Made by a program: the position numbers and the translations under genes. 64,000 nt of DNA from Neobacillus bataviensis (GTDB lineage: Bacteria; Bacillota; Bacilli; Bacillales_B; DSM-18226): contig NZ_JAHXYW010000001.1 of the NCBI RefSeq assembly GCF_019969725.1, positions 682,001 to 746,000 on the forward strand. Reading direction: 5' to 3'. The stretch's first letter is position 1. Each line of letters begins with the position of its first letter. This document shows, piece by piece, positions 1 to 9,494 of the stretch. Below the pieces are notes generated by a model, which worked only from the letters and a program-made list of their open reading frames with translations, made no database searches and was not told the DNA's origin.

Positions 1-15
1 AATCTTGGTCACTCC

Positions 16-1437
16 TTAATTTTGATTCCAAACGACAAGTTTCGTTTCAGTCATTTCATGGATTGCATATTTTAATCCTTCTTTACCCGTTCCGCTTTCT
101 TTTACGCCTCCGTATGGCATTTGGTCTACGCGGTAAGTCGGGATATCGTTAATCATGACACCGCCGACTTCAAACTCTTTTGAAGCTTTGAATGCTGTTT
201 GAATATCATTTGTGAAGATCCCTGCTTGCAGGCCATAATTGGAATCATTAATGGCTGCAATCCCTTCTTCAACAGAAGAAATACGATTGACCACTACAAT
301 TGGCGCAAAAACTTCCTGGCAGGATACTTTCAGAGCAGGTTCTACATTCGTCAAAATCGTTGGCAAGAAGACTCCATTTTCAATCACGCCGCCTGTCACG
401 ATTTCAGCACCGTTCTGGGCAGCTTCTTGTACCCAGCTTAGTGCCCTTTCTTGTTCATCAGGATTGATCATCGCAGAAATATCCGATGTTTCTGCAAGCG
501 GGCTGCCAATGACTAACTGCTTTGCAGCAGCTGTAAATTGTTCAATAAATTCATCGAATAATTCATCTATTACATAGGTGCGTTGCAATGAGATACACAC
601 CTGACCTTGGTTTGAAAAAGCTCCAGCAACACATTTAGGAACGATTTGGGACAAATCAACATTTTTATCAATAATTAAACCAGCATTCGAGCCCAGTTCA
701 AGAGCAACTTTTTTCAAGCCAGCTTTGTTGCGGATCCCAATCCCAACAGAAGGACTGCCTGTGAATGTGATCATTTTTACTTTGTCACTGGTAACCAATG
801 TATCACCCACGGTTCTGCCACTACCAGTAATCACGTTAAAGGCACCTTTAGGCAAAGCTGTTTGATCAATTAATTCTGCTAAAAACAATGCTGAAAGAGG
901 CGTTTGTGATGCCGGCTTAAGAACGATTGTATTTCCTGCTGCAATCGCAGGTCCCACTTTATGTGCGACTAAGTTTTGCGGAAAGTTAAATGGAGTGATC
1001 GCCCCAATGACTCCAAGTGGCTGCTCGATCGTGTAACCGAAGCGGTTTGCCCCGTTTTTCGCTGCATCCATTGGAATCATTTCCCCAGTTAAACGTTTGG
1101 CTTCTTCAGCCGCAAATTTATAGGTTTCAATCGTACGATCGATTTCTCCTAATGCGAATTTCATCGGTTTTGCTGCTTCTAACGAGATAATTTCAGCGGC
1201 CTTTTGTCGATTTTCAATAAATAATTGGGCAATATGTTCTAAAATCGCTGCACGCTCATAGGCAGTCAGTTTCTCCATTTGTTTTCTCGTGTTGTAGGCG
1301 ATTTCAATTGCTTGGTCTACTTCCTCACGTGTTGCTTGTGGAATTTGAGCGATTACTTCTTTAGAGTATGGGGAGTGGAGATCTGCAAAATTCTCTGCAG
1401 TCTTCCAATCACCGTTTACGTAATATTGCTTTTTCAT
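16..1437 (-). CDS. NAD(P)-dependent aldehyde dehydrogenase
   Basis: A 473-residue member of the aldehyde dehydrogenase superfamily, which oxidises an aldehyde to the acid through a cysteine thiohemiacetal. Visible landmarks are PFNF with Asn151, the cofactor-site lysine in LKPAS (about 174), the FTGSPSVG nucleotide-binding turn (about 225-232), the general base in LELGS (Glu247) and the nucleophile in GQVCIS (Cys281). Length is normal for the family. The ATG directly follows the stop of the upstream permease gene, with GAGG inside that gene's last codons, so the two are translationally coupled. The permease partner suggests a role in catabolism of an imported compound. The sequence resembles the lactaldehyde/glyceraldehyde-phosphate type, but I cannot fix the substrate. 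Confidence 0.93.
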   Translation of the reverse strand: MKKQYYVNGDWKTAENFADLHSPYSKEVIAQIPQATREEVDQAIEIAYNTRKQMEKLTAYERAAILEHIAQLFIENRQKAAEIISLEAAKPMKFALGEIDRTIETYKFAAEEAKRLTGEMIPMDAAKNGANRFGYTIEQPLGVIGAITPFNFPQNLVAHKVGPAIAAGNTIVLKPASQTPLSALFLAELIDQTALPKGAFNVITGSGRTVGDTLVTSDKVKMITFTGSPSVGIGIRNKAGLKKVALELGSNAGLIIDKNVDLSQIVPKCVAGAFSNQGQVCISLQRTYVIDELFDEFIEQFTAAAKQLVIGSPLAETSDISAMINPDEQERALSWVQEAAQNGAEIVTGGVIENGVFLPTILTNVEPALKVSCQEVFAPIVVVNRISSVEEGIAAINDSNYGLQAGIFTNDIQTAFKASKEFEVGGVMINDIPTYRVDQMPYGGVKESGTGKEGLKYAIHEMTETKLVVWNQN

Positions 1438-2847
1438 TTAACTTACCTCTTTCATTTCTTCTTTTTTAGATGATTCCACGGAATCTTTGACGAATGTATG
1501 ATCAACTTCTCCTTTGAAGAAGTCTTTACCATAAATTAAGAAGCAAAGCAGAATTCCAACTGCAAATGCCCATGAAGCACCTTTGATGACAAGGAGGGCA
1601 GCCACAATTCCAGCTATTCCTAAATCACGCTGGCTCCGTGCCTGCATGATCCCAATCCGGACACTTACATAACCTTGGACAAGCAATGTCAAAGCTAAAG
1701 CTACACCTAAAATCGGTTGAACTAAGCTGACGATTGGCAATAATAAAAGGGCTGTATTTGTACCCCAACGGAAAGAGCCAATTCCCCCAAAAAACGAATT
1801 CATCGCTTTTTTTCCTTCTTTAAAGCGTTCAATGGCGACCACCTGCATCGCGGCCCACATTGGACCACACATGGTAATATCAGGACCAATCATACTCATC
1901 AGTGTGTTTCTACCACCAAAAATTAAATGTGCCCGGTTTGGATTGTAATCCACTTTTTCATCGGTTCTAACTGCATCAGATTCTGAAAGCAATGCTTTCG
2001 TTTTAAGAACATCACCGAATACCACTAGATACGTAGCCAGCACGGCAGGGATTGCTTTTAGAAAAAAGGCGACCGCTGGAAATCCTAATCCGAAAACAGT
2101 GTACTCCGCAAACAGGGTCGCAAAATCTGGTTTACTAAATCCCCATTGAATATTAGGCCAGTTTGCTTCTCCAAATAGTGGGGCAACAATAACTGCGAGA
2201 AAAATGGCCGGAAGAATGCCTAGATTACCTAATAGAGTGAATAAAAATCCTTTATTATTTTTTCTAATGCGTTCAAATGACTTTGAAAAAGTAAGGAAAA
2301 AGGCAAATCCTATACAAATCGAAATGGTGAACGGGAATTTTTCAAATTGTCCGCCTGCTCCAAAAACGGAAGTGACTGCTCCAATACCAGCCCCAAGTAT
2401 GATTCCTGTTTTAATTGCATTTGGAACCATATGGACAACTTTACTTGCTAAGCCGGTAATACCCAGAATGATGGATAAAATACCTAATGTTAACTGAAAG
2501 GCGACGAGGGCATAAACCCGATCTGGTCCCTCTTCAAATTGAGTAACAAACAAGACAATTAGCGGAATCGCTGGTGTAATCCATCCTGGAATAACGGGAT
2601 CACCCAATATATGGTGAAATAAATAAAGCAGCCCGTTTAATACAACAACCGCTAAAGCAACCTCAAAAGGCATGTGTAAATGTTGGCCTAATAGAGTAAT
2701 AGCCCCCAAGTCAACTGCACACATTAATAGACCTTGAACATAATCTGGCCATTCAAACCGATAATGAATAAAAGGCAGCCTAATCTTAAAAGGCCCCGCT
2801 GGCATGAATGGTGATTCATCCCCATGTCGACGATTTTTCCATTTCAT
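1438..2847 (-). CDS. Multi-spanning membrane permease (putative solute transporter)
   Basis: A 469-residue, very hydrophobic protein with about 12 predicted membrane spans and a charged C-terminal tail of about 30 residues. Glycine-rich membrane stretches such as GAGIGAVTSVFGAGG near residue 150-165 recall the nucleobase/xanthine-permease and sulfate-permease fold, but I do not recognise the exact family. The ATG follows GGGGGAG with good spacing. It is the first gene of a two-gene operon with the aldehyde dehydrogenase. The LacI-family gene lies immediately upstream and candidate operator repeats sit in the 220-bp gap, so substrate-induced expression is likely (inference). Confidence 0.8.
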   Translation of the reverse strand: MKWKNRRHGDESPFMPAGPFKIRLPFIHYRFEWPDYVQGLLMCAVDLGAITLLGQHLHMPFEVALAVVVLNGLLYLFHHILGDPVIPGWITPAIPLIVLFVTQFEEGPDRVYALVAFQLTLGILSIILGITGLASKVVHMVPNAIKTGIILGAGIGAVTSVFGAGGQFEKFPFTISICIGFAFFLTFSKSFERIRKNNKGFLFTLLGNLGILPAIFLAVIVAPLFGEANWPNIQWGFSKPDFATLFAEYTVFGLGFPAVAFFLKAIPAVLATYLVVFGDVLKTKALLSESDAVRTDEKVDYNPNRAHLIFGGRNTLMSMIGPDITMCGPMWAAMQVVAIERFKEGKKAMNSFFGGIGSFRWGTNTALLLLPIVSLVQPILGVALALTLLVQGYVSVRIGIMQARSQRDLGIAGIVAALLVIKGASWAFAVGILLCFLIYGKDFFKGEVDHTFVKDSVESSKKEEMKEVS

Positions 2848-2923
2848 AAATTATTTCTCCCCCTTTGGTTGTAACCCCTTACAAATTTTTGTGAATATAC
2901 TACCCCTTCTGTAAATTCACTTA

Positions 2924-3042
2924 TGAATACGTAACCATTTTTGAGAAAAGTAAATTTATTCTTGTGACCGCTTTCCTCCAAGGAAAAGGGTCACAAGAAT
3001 TTTTTTAAGTAATGAACATTGCACAAAATGGTTACGTATTCA
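2924..3042. promoter_or_regulatory. 18-bp inverted repeat pair, candidate LacI-type operators
   Basis: TGAATACGTAACCATTTT at 2924-2941 recurs as its exact reverse complement at 3025-3042. Each arm carries the palindromic core TACGTA with a central CG, the usual centre of LacI-family operators. The pair lies between the LacI gene and the permease start, on either side of a second hairpin. Two operators about 100 bp apart would suit repression by looping. That they are operators is inference. Confidence 0.5.
2958..3006. terminator. Intrinsic terminator-like hairpin downstream of the LacI gene
   Basis: A perfect 12-bp stem pairs 2958-2969 with 2989-3000, and the inner CTTTCC/GGAAAAG bases can extend it. 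Six T follow on the plus strand. On the minus strand, the direction of the LacI gene, the tract after the stem is only AAATTT, so termination there may be weak and allow read-through into the permease operon. Confidence 0.6.
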
Positions 3043-3069
3043 TTTTTCGCAAAATAGAAAAACTAAACA

Positions 3070-4074
3070 TTATTGTTTATTTTCTATTTTTCTAGTTGTT
3101 CTTCTGTTGAATATTTTAACAGGTTCAGTTATTTTAATGCAATCATTTTTTTTATTTTCTATCATTTCAATTAATTCAGAGATTGCCAAGAGTCCTAGAT
3201 TTTGCTGTGAGATACTGCCTACAGTCGTCAATTGGATCATTCCATGCTGACTAATGTCTACGTTATCAATCCCAATAATACTTAAGTCATCCGGTACTCT
3301 GAAATCTTCCCCAATGGCATCGTCTAATAAATTTAATGCCAAAGAATCCGCACCAGTACAAATGGCTGTAGGACGACGCTCCAGTTTCATTAAGCGGTGA
3401 AAAGCAGTTGAAATTTCTTGTTTAGAAGTATCAGTGTTGAAGATATATTGTTCGGACAATGGTAGTTTATAATCTTTGATTGCTTGAAGAAATCCAGAAT
3501 AACGGTTTTTAAATGAACTGACAGTCAAAGGTCCTCCAACCCATGCAATGGTTTTATGACCCAGCTCAATCATGTGTTTTGCCGATAAATATCCAGCTTG
3601 AAAATTGTCAATTTCAACAAAGTTTTCATTTTTTTTATGCTTTCGATTGTATGTAATGAATGGAACATCCATTTGTTTAAGCTTTTCGAATATTGGATCA
3701 TCAATCAAAATACACGATAGAATGATACCATCCACTTTATTTTCAAAAGCAGTCGCATATGCTTCAGGCAATTTATGATCGTTTACGTACTGTACGTTTA
3801 CCCGGTACCCCATTTCATTAGCATAATTTATAATCGCGGATGTTGTATCAACAAAAAATGGGTTGTGCAGAGGTCCGGATAAAAGAGCAATTGTATTTGT
3901 TTTATTTTGGACAAGTGATCGCGCATGAGCATTAGGTATATAGTTCAACTCGTCAATTGCTTTCATAACTTTATCAAGGGTAGGTTTTTTAACAAATTCT
4001 GGCGTGTTTAATACGCGAGAAACAGTTGTTTGGGATACGCCTGCGTGTTTTGCGACGTCTTTCGATGATACCAA
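3070..4074 (-). CDS. LacI/GalR-family transcriptional regulator
   Basis: A 334-residue repressor. The N-terminal helix-turn-helix is seen in KDVAKHAGVSQTTVSRVLN (about residues 5-23), with a hinge-like RSLVQNKT around 58-65, followed by a periplasmic-binding-protein-like sensor domain with the typical IIGIDNVDISQHG near 255. The start is TTG, supported by an excellent AAAGGAGGT site 6 bases upstream. It probably controls the adjacent permease/aldehyde dehydrogenase operon through the repeats described at 2924-3042. The effector is unknown; this family usually binds sugars or nucleosides. Confidence 0.93.
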   Translation of the reverse strand: MVSSKDVAKHAGVSQTTVSRVLNTPEFVKKPTLDKVMKAIDELNYIPNAHARSLVQNKTNTIALLSGPLHNPFFVDTTSAIINYANEMGYRVNVQYVNDHKLPEAYATAFENKVDGIILSCILIDDPIFEKLKQMDVPFITYNRKHKKNENFVEIDNFQAGYLSAKHMIELGHKTIAWVGGPLTVSSFKNRYSGFLQAIKDYKLPLSEQYIFNTDTSKQEISTAFHRLMKLERRPTAICTGADSLALNLLDDAIGEDFRVPDDLSIIGIDNVDISQHGMIQLTTVGSISQQNLGLLAISELIEMIENKKNDCIKITEPVKIFNRRTTRKIENKQ

Positions 4075-4414
4075 GGCGGTACCTCCTTTTTGTATAAAGA
4101 TTAATTAAACGCCAATGTATTGGTGAAGACGGATGACCATGGAACTCCACGTTTTTTACCATTTAGATAATTATATAATATCTAGAGGCATTTTTCTTGT
4201 CAGTTTCTAATAATACTCATCCTTACTGATGTATTAATAGCTGCATTCAGTCTGTTTGATTCCCAAACATTCACCTTCGTTTCGGAGATACATTAATAAA
4301 AAAGACCATTTTCGAAAAAATGGTCACATTTTACTTTATTTAATTGTCTATGATTACCTACTTGTTCCTATTAATATAGATTTCTAACACAGCTACATTG
4401 CCATATAATAACTA
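4075..4414. other. Intergenic region between LacI gene and pxpA
   Basis: About 340 bases without a gene. It holds the LacI gene's promoter region and, at its far end, the terminator of the pxp operon. No reading frame with coding character was seen. Confidence 0.6.
4295..4325 (-). terminator. Rho-independent terminator of the pxp operon
   Basis: The arms GACCATTTT (4304-4312) and AAAATGGTC (4317-4325) form a stem, and the minus strand continues into a run of T (complement of 4298-4303). It lies about 90 bases after the pxpA stop codon. Confidence 0.75.
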
Positions 4415-5191
4415 TCAACCTTCAACATACATCGAAGATAGCCCTGCACGAACTTCAATACCCTCTGTTACGAGTGCTGAACGAATTTTGCGGGCAAATT
4501 CAAGGGCGTGCAGTCCATCCCCATGAATGCAAATCGTATCTGCTTGTACTTTGACGAGATCCCCTTGCACTGAGCGGACGAGACCTTCTTTTACCATACG
4601 GATAATCTGTTGGACAGACTCTTCGTCATTGGTCAGTAAGGCATTGGCTTGTCTTCTCGGCGTCAATGTCCCATCTGATTGGTAGGTTCTGTCTGCAAAT
4701 ACTTCATGGGCCGTGTGCAGCCCCAGTTTTTCTCCGGCTTTGACAAGCTCACTACCTGCAAGGCCAAACAAGATTAAACCTGGATCTGCCTTGTAAACAG
4801 CTTCAGCAATCGCCACCGCTAGCTCTGGATTTTTGGCTGCCATATTATACAATGCTCCATGAGGTTTGACATGCCGTAAGCTTCCACCTTCTGCATGGGC
4901 AAAAGCATGGAGAGCTCCGATTTGGTAGAGAACGATATCATAAGCTTCCTGTGGAGAAATATCCATGTTCCTGCGGCCAAATCCTATTAAATCCGGCAGT
5001 CCGGGATGAGCACCAAGCGCAACGCCTTTTTCCAATGCCATCTTAACCGTCTCTCTCATCGTTGAAGGGTCCCCGGCATGAAAACCGCATGCTATGTTGG
5101 CGGACGTTACATAATTTAAAATTTCTTTGTCATTTCCTTTTTGATACGTGCCAAAACTTTCACCCAGATCACAATTTAAATCAACAAACAT
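4415..5191 (-). CDS. pxpA: 5-oxoprolinase subunit A (LamB/YcsF family)
   Basis: PxpA is one of three proteins of the ATP-dependent prokaryotic 5-oxoprolinase that opens 5-oxoproline (pyroglutamate) to glutamate. The N-terminal signature [11 protein letters not shown] and the motifs [18 protein letters not shown] and [11 protein letters not shown] are classic for the YcsF family. The frame opens at 5197, but the second ATG at 5191 has the better spacing from GGGGGAA and matches the family N-terminus (MFVDLNCD), giving 258 residues. It is the last gene of pxpB-pxpC-pxpA, about 75 bases after pxpC. Confidence 0.96.
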   Translation of the reverse strand: MFVDLNCDLGESFGTYQKGNDKEILNYVTSANIACGFHAGDPSTMRETVKMALEKGVALGAHPGLPDLIGFGRRNMDISPQEAYDIVLYQIGALHAFAHAEGGSLRHVKPHGALYNMAAKNPELAVAIAEAVYKADPGLILFGLAGSELVKAGEKLGLHTAHEVFADRTYQSDGTLTPRRQANALLTNDEESVQQIIRMVKEGLVRSVQGDLVKVQADTICIHGDGLHALEFARKIRSALVTEGIEVRAGLSSMYVEG

Positions 5192-5265
5192 CTTCATTTC
5201 CCCCTGCCTTGATACTGTAATAAAATCGCCAAGCCCGCCTTAAAATACAAAAAAGCGTCTCCTAT

Positions 5266-6282
5266 TCACGAGCGAGTCGCATTGCGGGTGATCAAATCGA
5301 TTCCTCGGGAGAACGTTTTAATCATTCCCTCTACTTTCATCATCTCTTGCTGTGCTTCCATCAAAGAAATTTCCTTAAATCTGATTGTTGTTCCAGGTTT
5401 TCGCTGAGCTAAAATCGGTAAATCAACAGATGCAACGAAACCCAGCTTTGGATAACCACCCGTGGTTTGCCTGTCTGCCATGAGGATGATTGGCTGGCCA
5501 TCAGACGGGACCTGAATCGTTCCTGCCGTTACAGCCTCAGAAAGGAGTTCGAGCGGCTGCTCCAAATCCAGCCTGGAGCCGGATAACCTGTAGCCCATTC
5601 GATCAGATTGCGGAGTAATTTGGAATTCTTGTTCAAAAAAGGCGCGTCTGCTTTCTTGTGAAAATTGATCGAACTGTGGCCCTCGAATGACACGAACGGT
5701 TGATTTTTCATAAGAAGGAAGCATGGTTTCACCAATGTACCAGTCTGCAGCCACAAACGGGATCCTGTCACGTTTATTTGCTAGCAGCCCAATAAGCTGC
5801 ATGCTGTTGTCATTAGGCTGGTTCATTTGCAGGTGATCGCCTTTTTTTAGTGGACGCCCTTTATATCCTCCAATTCCTGCCCGTAAATACGTGCTCCTGC
5901 TTCCAAGGACTTGGGGAACATCAATACCGCCAGCAAAGCTAATATAGGCGCGACAGCCTTTTTTCGCTTGACCAAACTCGAGGACACACCCTCCTTTCAC
6001 CCAGACGGGACGCCAGGATGGGACCGGTTTTCCATCAATCATTGGGGCGAATGTCCCGCCGCATATGGCAATCAGCTGGTCTTCATAAAACTTTAATTTC
6101 GGTCCAAGAAGAGTGATTTCCAGGGCAGCATCGTTCTCAGGATTACCGACAAGTCGGTTAGCAAGCCTTAATGCGAGTGTGTCCATCGCACCGCTCACGA
6201 TGACACCATGCTGTTGATGTCCGAATCTCCCCATATCTTGTACGGTAGTGCTTAGTCCTGATTGAAGTACTTCCACACTCAT
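5266..6282 (-). CDS. pxpC: 5-oxoprolinase subunit C (KipA/biotin-dependent carboxyltransferase family)
   Basis: About 338 residues with the KipA/AHS2 signature GLSTTVQDMGRFG at the N-terminus and GYPKLGFVASVDLP near residue 278. It forms the catalytic complex with PxpB and PxpA. A TTG at 6285 is possible, but the ATG at 6282 overlaps the pxpB stop as TGATG and sits well behind GGGAGGGG, indicating translational coupling. Older annotations of this family read urea amidolyase or KipI antagonist; clustering with pxpA and a pyroglutamyl peptidase argues for the oxoprolinase role. Confidence 0.95.
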   Translation of the reverse strand: MSVEVLQSGLSTTVQDMGRFGHQQHGVIVSGAMDTLALRLANRLVGNPENDAALEITLLGPKLKFYEDQLIAICGGTFAPMIDGKPVPSWRPVWVKGGCVLEFGQAKKGCRAYISFAGGIDVPQVLGSRSTYLRAGIGGYKGRPLKKGDHLQMNQPNDNSMQLIGLLANKRDRIPFVAADWYIGETMLPSYEKSTVRVIRGPQFDQFSQESRRAFFEQEFQITPQSDRMGYRLSGSRLDLEQPLELLSEAVTAGTIQVPSDGQPIILMADRQTTGGYPKLGFVASVDLPILAQRKPGTTIRFKEISLMEAQQEMMKVEGMIKTFSRGIDLITRNATRS

Positions 6283-6989
6283 CAATCTGCCCCTCCCAAT
6301 GCAACGTATTCTTCCTGTGTAACCGACCTGAAACGAACAATGTCTCCGGCTCGTAGTAAGCTTGGCGGATTCTCTTCTGGCTGAAATAAGGCCAACGGGG
6401 TTCTCCCGATTAGCTGCCAGCCGCCAGGACTTTCAATGGGATAAATCCCTGTCTGTTCCCCGCCTATTCCCACACTCCCTTCAGGAATGGCTAAGCGTGG
6501 CGAACGACGGCGGGGTGTACTGATCCGTTTGTCCATGCCTCCTAAATATGGGAATCCGGGGGCAAAGCCGATCATATAGACAAGGTATTCAGTCTCGGAA
6601 TGAATGCGAATCACTTCGTCTGGTGTTAGACCATTATGGTTGGCGACTTCCACCAAATCCGGGCCGAAATCTCCACCATAGCAAACCGGAATCTCCACCC
6701 TTCTTGCTTCTCCTGCCTTCCTGCCCGCGAATTGTGAGACCCTCTCCTTCAAATTGCCAAGGACCCATTCATACGGAACCGAGACCCCTAAGTGAAGCAA
6801 CCGGATGGGGTCATAAAAAACGGACACCGTCGTAAAGCCGGGGACAATTTCAACCATCCCCTCAAAAGGATGTTCCTCTAAATAACCTGATAATGCCATT
6901 ACTTTTTCATGTGTCCTACTGTCAATACCATCGCCCAGCGTGACAACAATTCCCGAATCTCCAAGCGGACAAAATGGGTCGAAAGCCAT
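6282..6989 (-). CDS. pxpB: 5-oxoprolinase subunit B (KipI family)
   Basis: A 235-residue AHS1/KipI-family protein with the conserved MIGFAPGFPYLGGMD (about 138-152) and GIYPIESPGGWQLIGRTPL (about 181-199). It is the first gene of the pxp operon; GGAGGGGG stands 5 bases before its ATG. Its stop codon overlaps the start of pxpC. Family knowledge: PxpB and PxpC together carry the ATP-dependent step, while PxpA supplies the remaining active-site part. Confidence 0.95.
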   Translation of the reverse strand: MAFDPFCPLGDSGIVVTLGDGIDSRTHEKVMALSGYLEEHPFEGMVEIVPGFTTVSVFYDPIRLLHLGVSVPYEWVLGNLKERVSQFAGRKAGEARRVEIPVCYGGDFGPDLVEVANHNGLTPDEVIRIHSETEYLVYMIGFAPGFPYLGGMDKRISTPRRRSPRLAIPEGSVGIGGEQTGIYPIESPGGWQLIGRTPLALFQPEENPPSLLRAGDIVRFRSVTQEEYVALGGAD

Positions 6990-7027
6990 CCAATCCCCCT
7001 CCTTTGTCCTGTTGCATAGAATGAACT

Positions 7028-7057
7028 AAAAAAAGAGGAGTTTTGCATCCCCCTCAT
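7028..7057 (-). terminator. Terminator-like hairpin after pcp
   Basis: On the minus strand GAGGGG pairs with CTCCTC (one G-U pair) around a GATGCAAAA loop, followed by seven T (complement of 7028-7034). It begins a few bases after the pcp stop and separates pcp from pxpB, so the pxp genes probably have their own promoter or rely on read-through. Confidence 0.65.
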
Positions 7058-7060
7058 TTA

Positions 7061-7708
7061 TTAGCTGATTTGACCGCCAAGAGCAACGATGTCTTTTTCA
7101 AAAGTTACAGCTGTCTCGATTGCTGCCTTTAAACCATTTACAATGGTTTCTAACCCCATACTTGGCTGCCCTGGATATTTCACCGCCTGTTCAGGAAGGA
7201 ACGGTATGTGAATGAATCCTCCAATAATGGCATGATTTAATGATGCAAGCTGATGCATTAACCCATAAAACAAGTGATTGCACACAAACGTTCCAGCTGT
7301 TTGTGATACGGAAGCAGGAATCCCTTTATCCTTCATCTCTTTTACCATTGCCTTGATCGGTAAAGTAGACCAATACCCAACGGGTCCATCCTCCACGATT
7401 GCCGTACCGAGAGGCTGGTTGCCTTCATTGTCCGGAATGCGGGCGTCATCGACATTGATCGCCACCCGTTCGACCGTAATATCGGATCGTCCACCCGCCT
7501 GCCCGACACAAATGACGATGTCAGGCTTTGTTTCAGCAATTGTTCTTGCTAAATGATCAAGCGATTTATAGAAAACCGTAGGAATTTCAGAGACTAAAAT
7601 TTCATATTTTTCCGTAACGGTTCCTGCCAGTTCTTTAACAGCTTCTAACGCTGGATTGACAGTTTCACCACCAAACGGATCAAAGCCAGTAACTAATACC
7701 TTTTTCAT
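7061..7708 (-). CDS. pcp: Pyroglutamyl-peptidase I
   Basis: A cytosolic cysteine peptidase (family C15) that removes N-terminal pyroglutamate from peptides. The open frame extends to 7792, but [15 protein letters not shown] is the true family N-terminus; its ATG at 7708 follows a GAGGGAG site, giving 215 residues, the normal length. The catalytic triad is visible as Glu80 (in ITVERV), Cys143 (in GTFVCNH) and His167 (in GGFIHIPF). Released pyroglutamate would be the substrate of the adjacent PxpABC enzyme. Confidence 0.97.
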   Translation of the reverse strand: MKKVLVTGFDPFGGETVNPALEAVKELAGTVTEKYEILVSEIPTVFYKSLDHLARTIAETKPDIVICVGQAGGRSDITVERVAINVDDARIPDNEGNQPLGTAIVEDGPVGYWSTLPIKAMVKEMKDKGIPASVSQTAGTFVCNHLFYGLMHQLASLNHAIIGGFIHIPFLPEQAVKYPGQPSMGLETIVNGLKAAIETAVTFEKDIVALGGQIS

Positions 7709-7739
7709 CCTTCTCCCTCTTTCTTTGTTGATTGCAGGA

Positions 7740-8504
7740 TTATTGGTTTCCTTCCCGGTAGCCCAATTGGGAAGATATTTCCCTTGCAGCATTCTTGATT
7801 AAGTCAATTAATTCCGGTAGGCGATCGGCCCCAAAGCGTGAATCAGGACCAGCAATGCTGAGTCCGGCTGCTAGAAAGCCGGTATGATCAAAAATCGGTG
7901 CCGCAATGGAAACCGTATCATTTTCCAATTCCGAATAACTGATGGTATACCCAGATTCTCTTGCTTCTGCCAAAACCTCCTTCATTCTTTCCATATCCGT
8001 AATCGTCCCATTGGCCATGGCCGCCAGTTCCGTTTCTTGTAAATAGTGTTCTTGCTCTTCTTCAGTTAAAAAGGCAAGGATAATTCTCGAACAAGCCCCT
8101 GCATATAACGGGGATCTTCGGCCAACCTTGGTATAAAGCCGGACAGGATGGGGCGTGTCCAATTTTTCGATATAGATGGCATCATTACCATCCTTGATAA
8201 TCAAGTTAACGGCCTCTTTTGCCGTATCCCTAAGTTCTTTCATGATGGGCAAGGCGAGCTGCCGGATATCCAATCGATCAGCAACTAATTGGCCAAACTG
8301 TAAAAATTGCAGCCCAAGCAAATATTTGCCCTCATTGTTTTTTTGCAAAAAACCCATCGTTTCGAACGACCCGACCATACGATGTACAGATGTTTTTGGC
8401 ACTCCCAAAAGGTCGACCATTTCATTTAATGACAGTTCCGAATGTTGTAAAAAAAGATTCAACACATCCATCGATTTCACAACGGTTATATTTTTGTTTT
8501 GCAT
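7740..8504 (-). CDS. IclR-family transcriptional regulator
   Basis: 254 residues: an N-terminal winged helix-turn-helix ([23 protein letters not shown], about 25-46, with the recognition helix at SVHRMV) and a C-terminal GAF-like effector domain with [12 protein letters not shown] and [17 protein letters not shown]. It lies between the DUF979 gene and pcp in one transcription direction, with gaps of about 30 bases on each side, so it is probably part of the operon it controls. A candidate operator with repeated TTCCG/CGGAA half-sites lies upstream of the M14 peptidase gene at 13734-13761. Confidence 0.92.
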   Translation of the reverse strand: MQNKNITVVKSMDVLNLFLQHSELSLNEMVDLLGVPKTSVHRMVGSFETMGFLQKNNEGKYLLGLQFLQFGQLVADRLDIRQLALPIMKELRDTAKEAVNLIIKDGNDAIYIEKLDTPHPVRLYTKVGRRSPLYAGACSRIILAFLTEEEQEHYLQETELAAMANGTITDMERMKEVLAEARESGYTISYSELENDTVSIAAPIFDHTGFLAAGLSIAGPDSRFGADRLPELIDLIKNAAREISSQLGYREGNQ

Positions 8505-8537
8505 CCCTTACTCCTCTATTTAATCGATCTCATTTTA

Positions 8538-9491
8538 TTATAGCGAGAATAAATACATTAACAGAATATTAACTCCTAAAATAATCAGTGCAGTTGGAAC
8601 TTGTACCTTAATGACTTGATATTTATCCTTTAAATCCAGTAAGGCGGCCGGAACAATATTAAAGTTTGCACCCATAGGTGTCATCAAGGTTCCACAATAA
8701 CCGGCAAACATTCCGATTGCTGCCACATGGTTGGCGTTCACGCCAAACTGATTGATCAGTAGAGGTACGGCAATTCCGGCTGTCATGACCGGGAAGGCGG
8801 CAAAGGCGTTCCCCATAATCATGGTAAACAAGGCCATTCCAATACAATATGCAAACACGACCCAGAAAAGAGAATGGGTTGGAATCACATTGCCTACCAG
8901 CTTTGAAACAACGGTTCCCACACCAGCCGTTGTAAACACAGTTCCTAACGTAGCCAGCAATTGCGGAAGTACAGCAGCCCAGCCAATCGATTCCATCAAT
9001 CTCCTAGACTCCTTAATAGCAGTGCCAGGTTTGTTTTTTGTCATCACCAGGCCGACAATGAGCGCAATGAAAGCAGCAACCCCTAACGATACAAGGGTCA
9101 GACTCGTTTGATCAAGCACAAATGTGCCGCCTATTTTGACTCCTTTTAAACCTACTGATCCCGCCACCGTTAAAATTGGAATTAATAGTGCAGGAATAAA
9201 GAGCTTATTGCCTAAGCGTTTACGGTTATTCTGTCTTTTTTCCACACTTGCCTCATTGTAACTGCCAATCTTTAATCCGCCGAAGCCCGCAATTAAAACA
9301 AGCCCGATTGCAAGAAGCCCCATATAAAAAGGTGGAATGACCTTTCCAAATAGTAGCGTTACCCCATATAGGCAATAGAAAAGTCCTGATGTGATACGAC
9401 GTGGATTTTTACGGTCCAAAAAGGTATAAATACTTCCTGCGATTGTGATGATTCCTAGAAAAATATAAACATCTTCAAGAGAAATAAACAT
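8538..9491 (-). CDS. DUF979 family membrane protein (putative transporter subunit)
   Basis: 317 residues with roughly nine hydrophobic spans. The family is almost always paired with DUF969, as here, where only three bases separate the two genes. Typical segments are MGANFNIVPAALLDLKD near the C-terminus and GYCGTLMTPMG before it, which recall the ion-transporter superfamily of anion transporters. An AAGGAGGCG site precedes the ATG. The neighbouring peptidases and oxoprolinase suggest uptake of pyroglutamate or pyroglutamyl peptides; that is inference from context, not from the sequence of this protein. Confidence 0.85.
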   Translation of the reverse strand: MFISLEDVYIFLGIITIAGSIYTFLDRKNPRRITSGLFYCLYGVTLLFGKVIPPFYMGLLAIGLVLIAGFGGLKIGSYNEASVEKRQNNRKRLGNKLFIPALLIPILTVAGSVGLKGVKIGGTFVLDQTSLTLVSLGVAAFIALIVGLVMTKNKPGTAIKESRRLMESIGWAAVLPQLLATLGTVFTTAGVGTVVSKLVGNVIPTHSLFWVVFAYCIGMALFTMIMGNAFAAFPVMTAGIAVPLLINQFGVNANHVAAIGMFAGYCGTLMTPMGANFNIVPAALLDLKDKYQVIKVQVPTALIILGVNILLMYLFSL

Positions 9492-9494
9492 GGA

